Source: Oegoconia quadripuncta (taxonomy: Eukaryota; Arthropoda; Insecta; Lepidoptera; Autostichidae). From it: a DNA stretch of 64,000 bases. The notes below the pieces were generated by a model. The model searched no databases, was not told where the DNA came from, and saw only the letters and a program-made list of their open reading frames with translations. The position numbers and the translations under genes are program-made. Shown piece after piece: positions 63,346 to 64,000 of this stretch. The DNA lies in contig OX438750.1 in NCBI GenBank assembly GCA_949316235.1, positions 2,680,501-2,744,500 of the forward strand, written 5' to 3'. Positions within the stretch are counted from its first letter, which is position 1. Each line of letters begins with the position of its first letter.

Positions 63346-64000
63346 TACAGCATAAATCAAAAATATTTCTCTGATCTGCATTCGAAAAGCCTTAAAACTA
63401 ATTATAAATAATACATAAATATGTTTAATTACGGTTATTTTTGATAATTTCAAAGCCACTTTCTTTTATAATCGTGAATTCTGGGAAATAAAAAATAAAA
63501 ATAAAAAAGGTATTATTTATAATAGCTTTTAGGCTTCTCGACTGCATTAATCGCTTATTTATTGATTTATCCTGTATGTGAATCTTAATTAATCCAATGA
63601 GGGCGCCACTGGACGGAATAAACACTCTTAAATCTTCGGCTTCGCGTCTGGCAATTGAAGTGTGATGACGTTGTTTTCATATCCTTTGTGTTTTTTCCCA
63701 GCTTTGTTGTTTGAGCAATAATGTCAAAAATTTTAATAATAAGATAAAAAATGTGATGTATGTTTCAAGTGATAATTTTTATCCTACGAAATATTTTTTT
63801 TTTTTTTGATTTCTTTGTCAGACAATTTAACGCAAATTCACCACCTGAAGATGCAAAATGCAGTAGTAAGATCGTTACCAAAACGAGTTCCATGTTGTAT
63901 TGAAAAAAATGGTAACCAGTCTTTTCGAACACCTACTAAAATAAATGGAAGGATATGAAAACATGCATTCTATTAATTTTAGACATCATGTTTCATAGTA
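63346..64000. other. Right edge: end of the tandem-repeat element and AT-rich DNA
   Basis: 63365-63640 carries the inverted counterpart of the 60060-60215 ends (GCTTTTAGGCTTCTCGACTG, GGGCGCCACTGGACGG). 63695-63800 matches the repeat at 18565 and 38450. Confidence 0.5.

Overview
This is eukaryotic nuclear DNA, almost certainly from a moth or butterfly. It is AT-rich, has introns, and is packed with repeat types typical of Lepidoptera: tRNA-derived SINEs, Helitrons with a TC(TAAATATATAAAGG...) start and a CTAG end, R1-, Jockey-, RTE- and CR1-type LINE pieces, mariner/Tc1 elements and many fold-back MITEs. No rRNA, operon or bacterial feature is present. All calls come from reading the sequence; no database search was run.

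The main host-gene content is a pair of related PARP genes lying head to head. The right copy (plus strand, seven exons, 42817-59977) can be assembled completely. Its exons join in frame into 302 codons with consensus splice sites. They encode a tankyrase-type ADP-ribosyltransferase domain with the H-Y-E catalytic residues and the tankyrase-type C/H/C/C zinc site, but no ankyrin repeats and no SAM domain. The left copy (minus strand) shows a 289-codon Ser/Arg/Gly/Gln-rich first coding exon (5548-4682) and a second exon (1035-862); its catalytic exons lie off the left edge. About 370 bp of upstream DNA is shared in inverted orientation (about 5.6-6.2 kb versus 42.37-42.74 kb) and looks much better conserved than the coding exons.

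Between the two genes: 6.3-8.04 kb is a 525-bp tandem array that multiplies an exon-like 108-bp segment together with a MITE. 8-19 kb is mostly SINEs, LINE ends and a minus-strand Helitron piece. 19112-31302 is one 12.2-kb Helitron inserted into a SINE. The Helitron holds about 3.5 tandem copies of a 1.2-kb unit, a nearly complete R1-type LINE with two ORFs (20735-26666), a second, internally deleted LINE (29107-30489) inserted at exactly the same target position, and the C-terminal end of a Helitron helicase. 31-42 kb holds more LINE, MITE, hAT-like and mariner debris.

Inside the introns of the right PARP gene sit a Tc1 fragment, a tyrosine-recombinase (Crypton-like) element with a two-exon 394-codon gene (45204-46513), a Harbinger-like DDE element with a SWIM finger and long inverted repeats (48267-50330), a 0.6-kb fold-back beside an exon, and a Jockey fragment. 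60-64 kb, past the gene's stop codon, holds SINE/LINE ends, a 267-bp fold-back and a six-copy ~174-bp tandem repeat.

Strongest leads: the inverted ankyrin-less tankyrase-like gene pair with a conserved upstream region and fast-changing exons; the LINE family that hit the same Helitron position twice; and the intron-bearing tyrosine-recombinase element.
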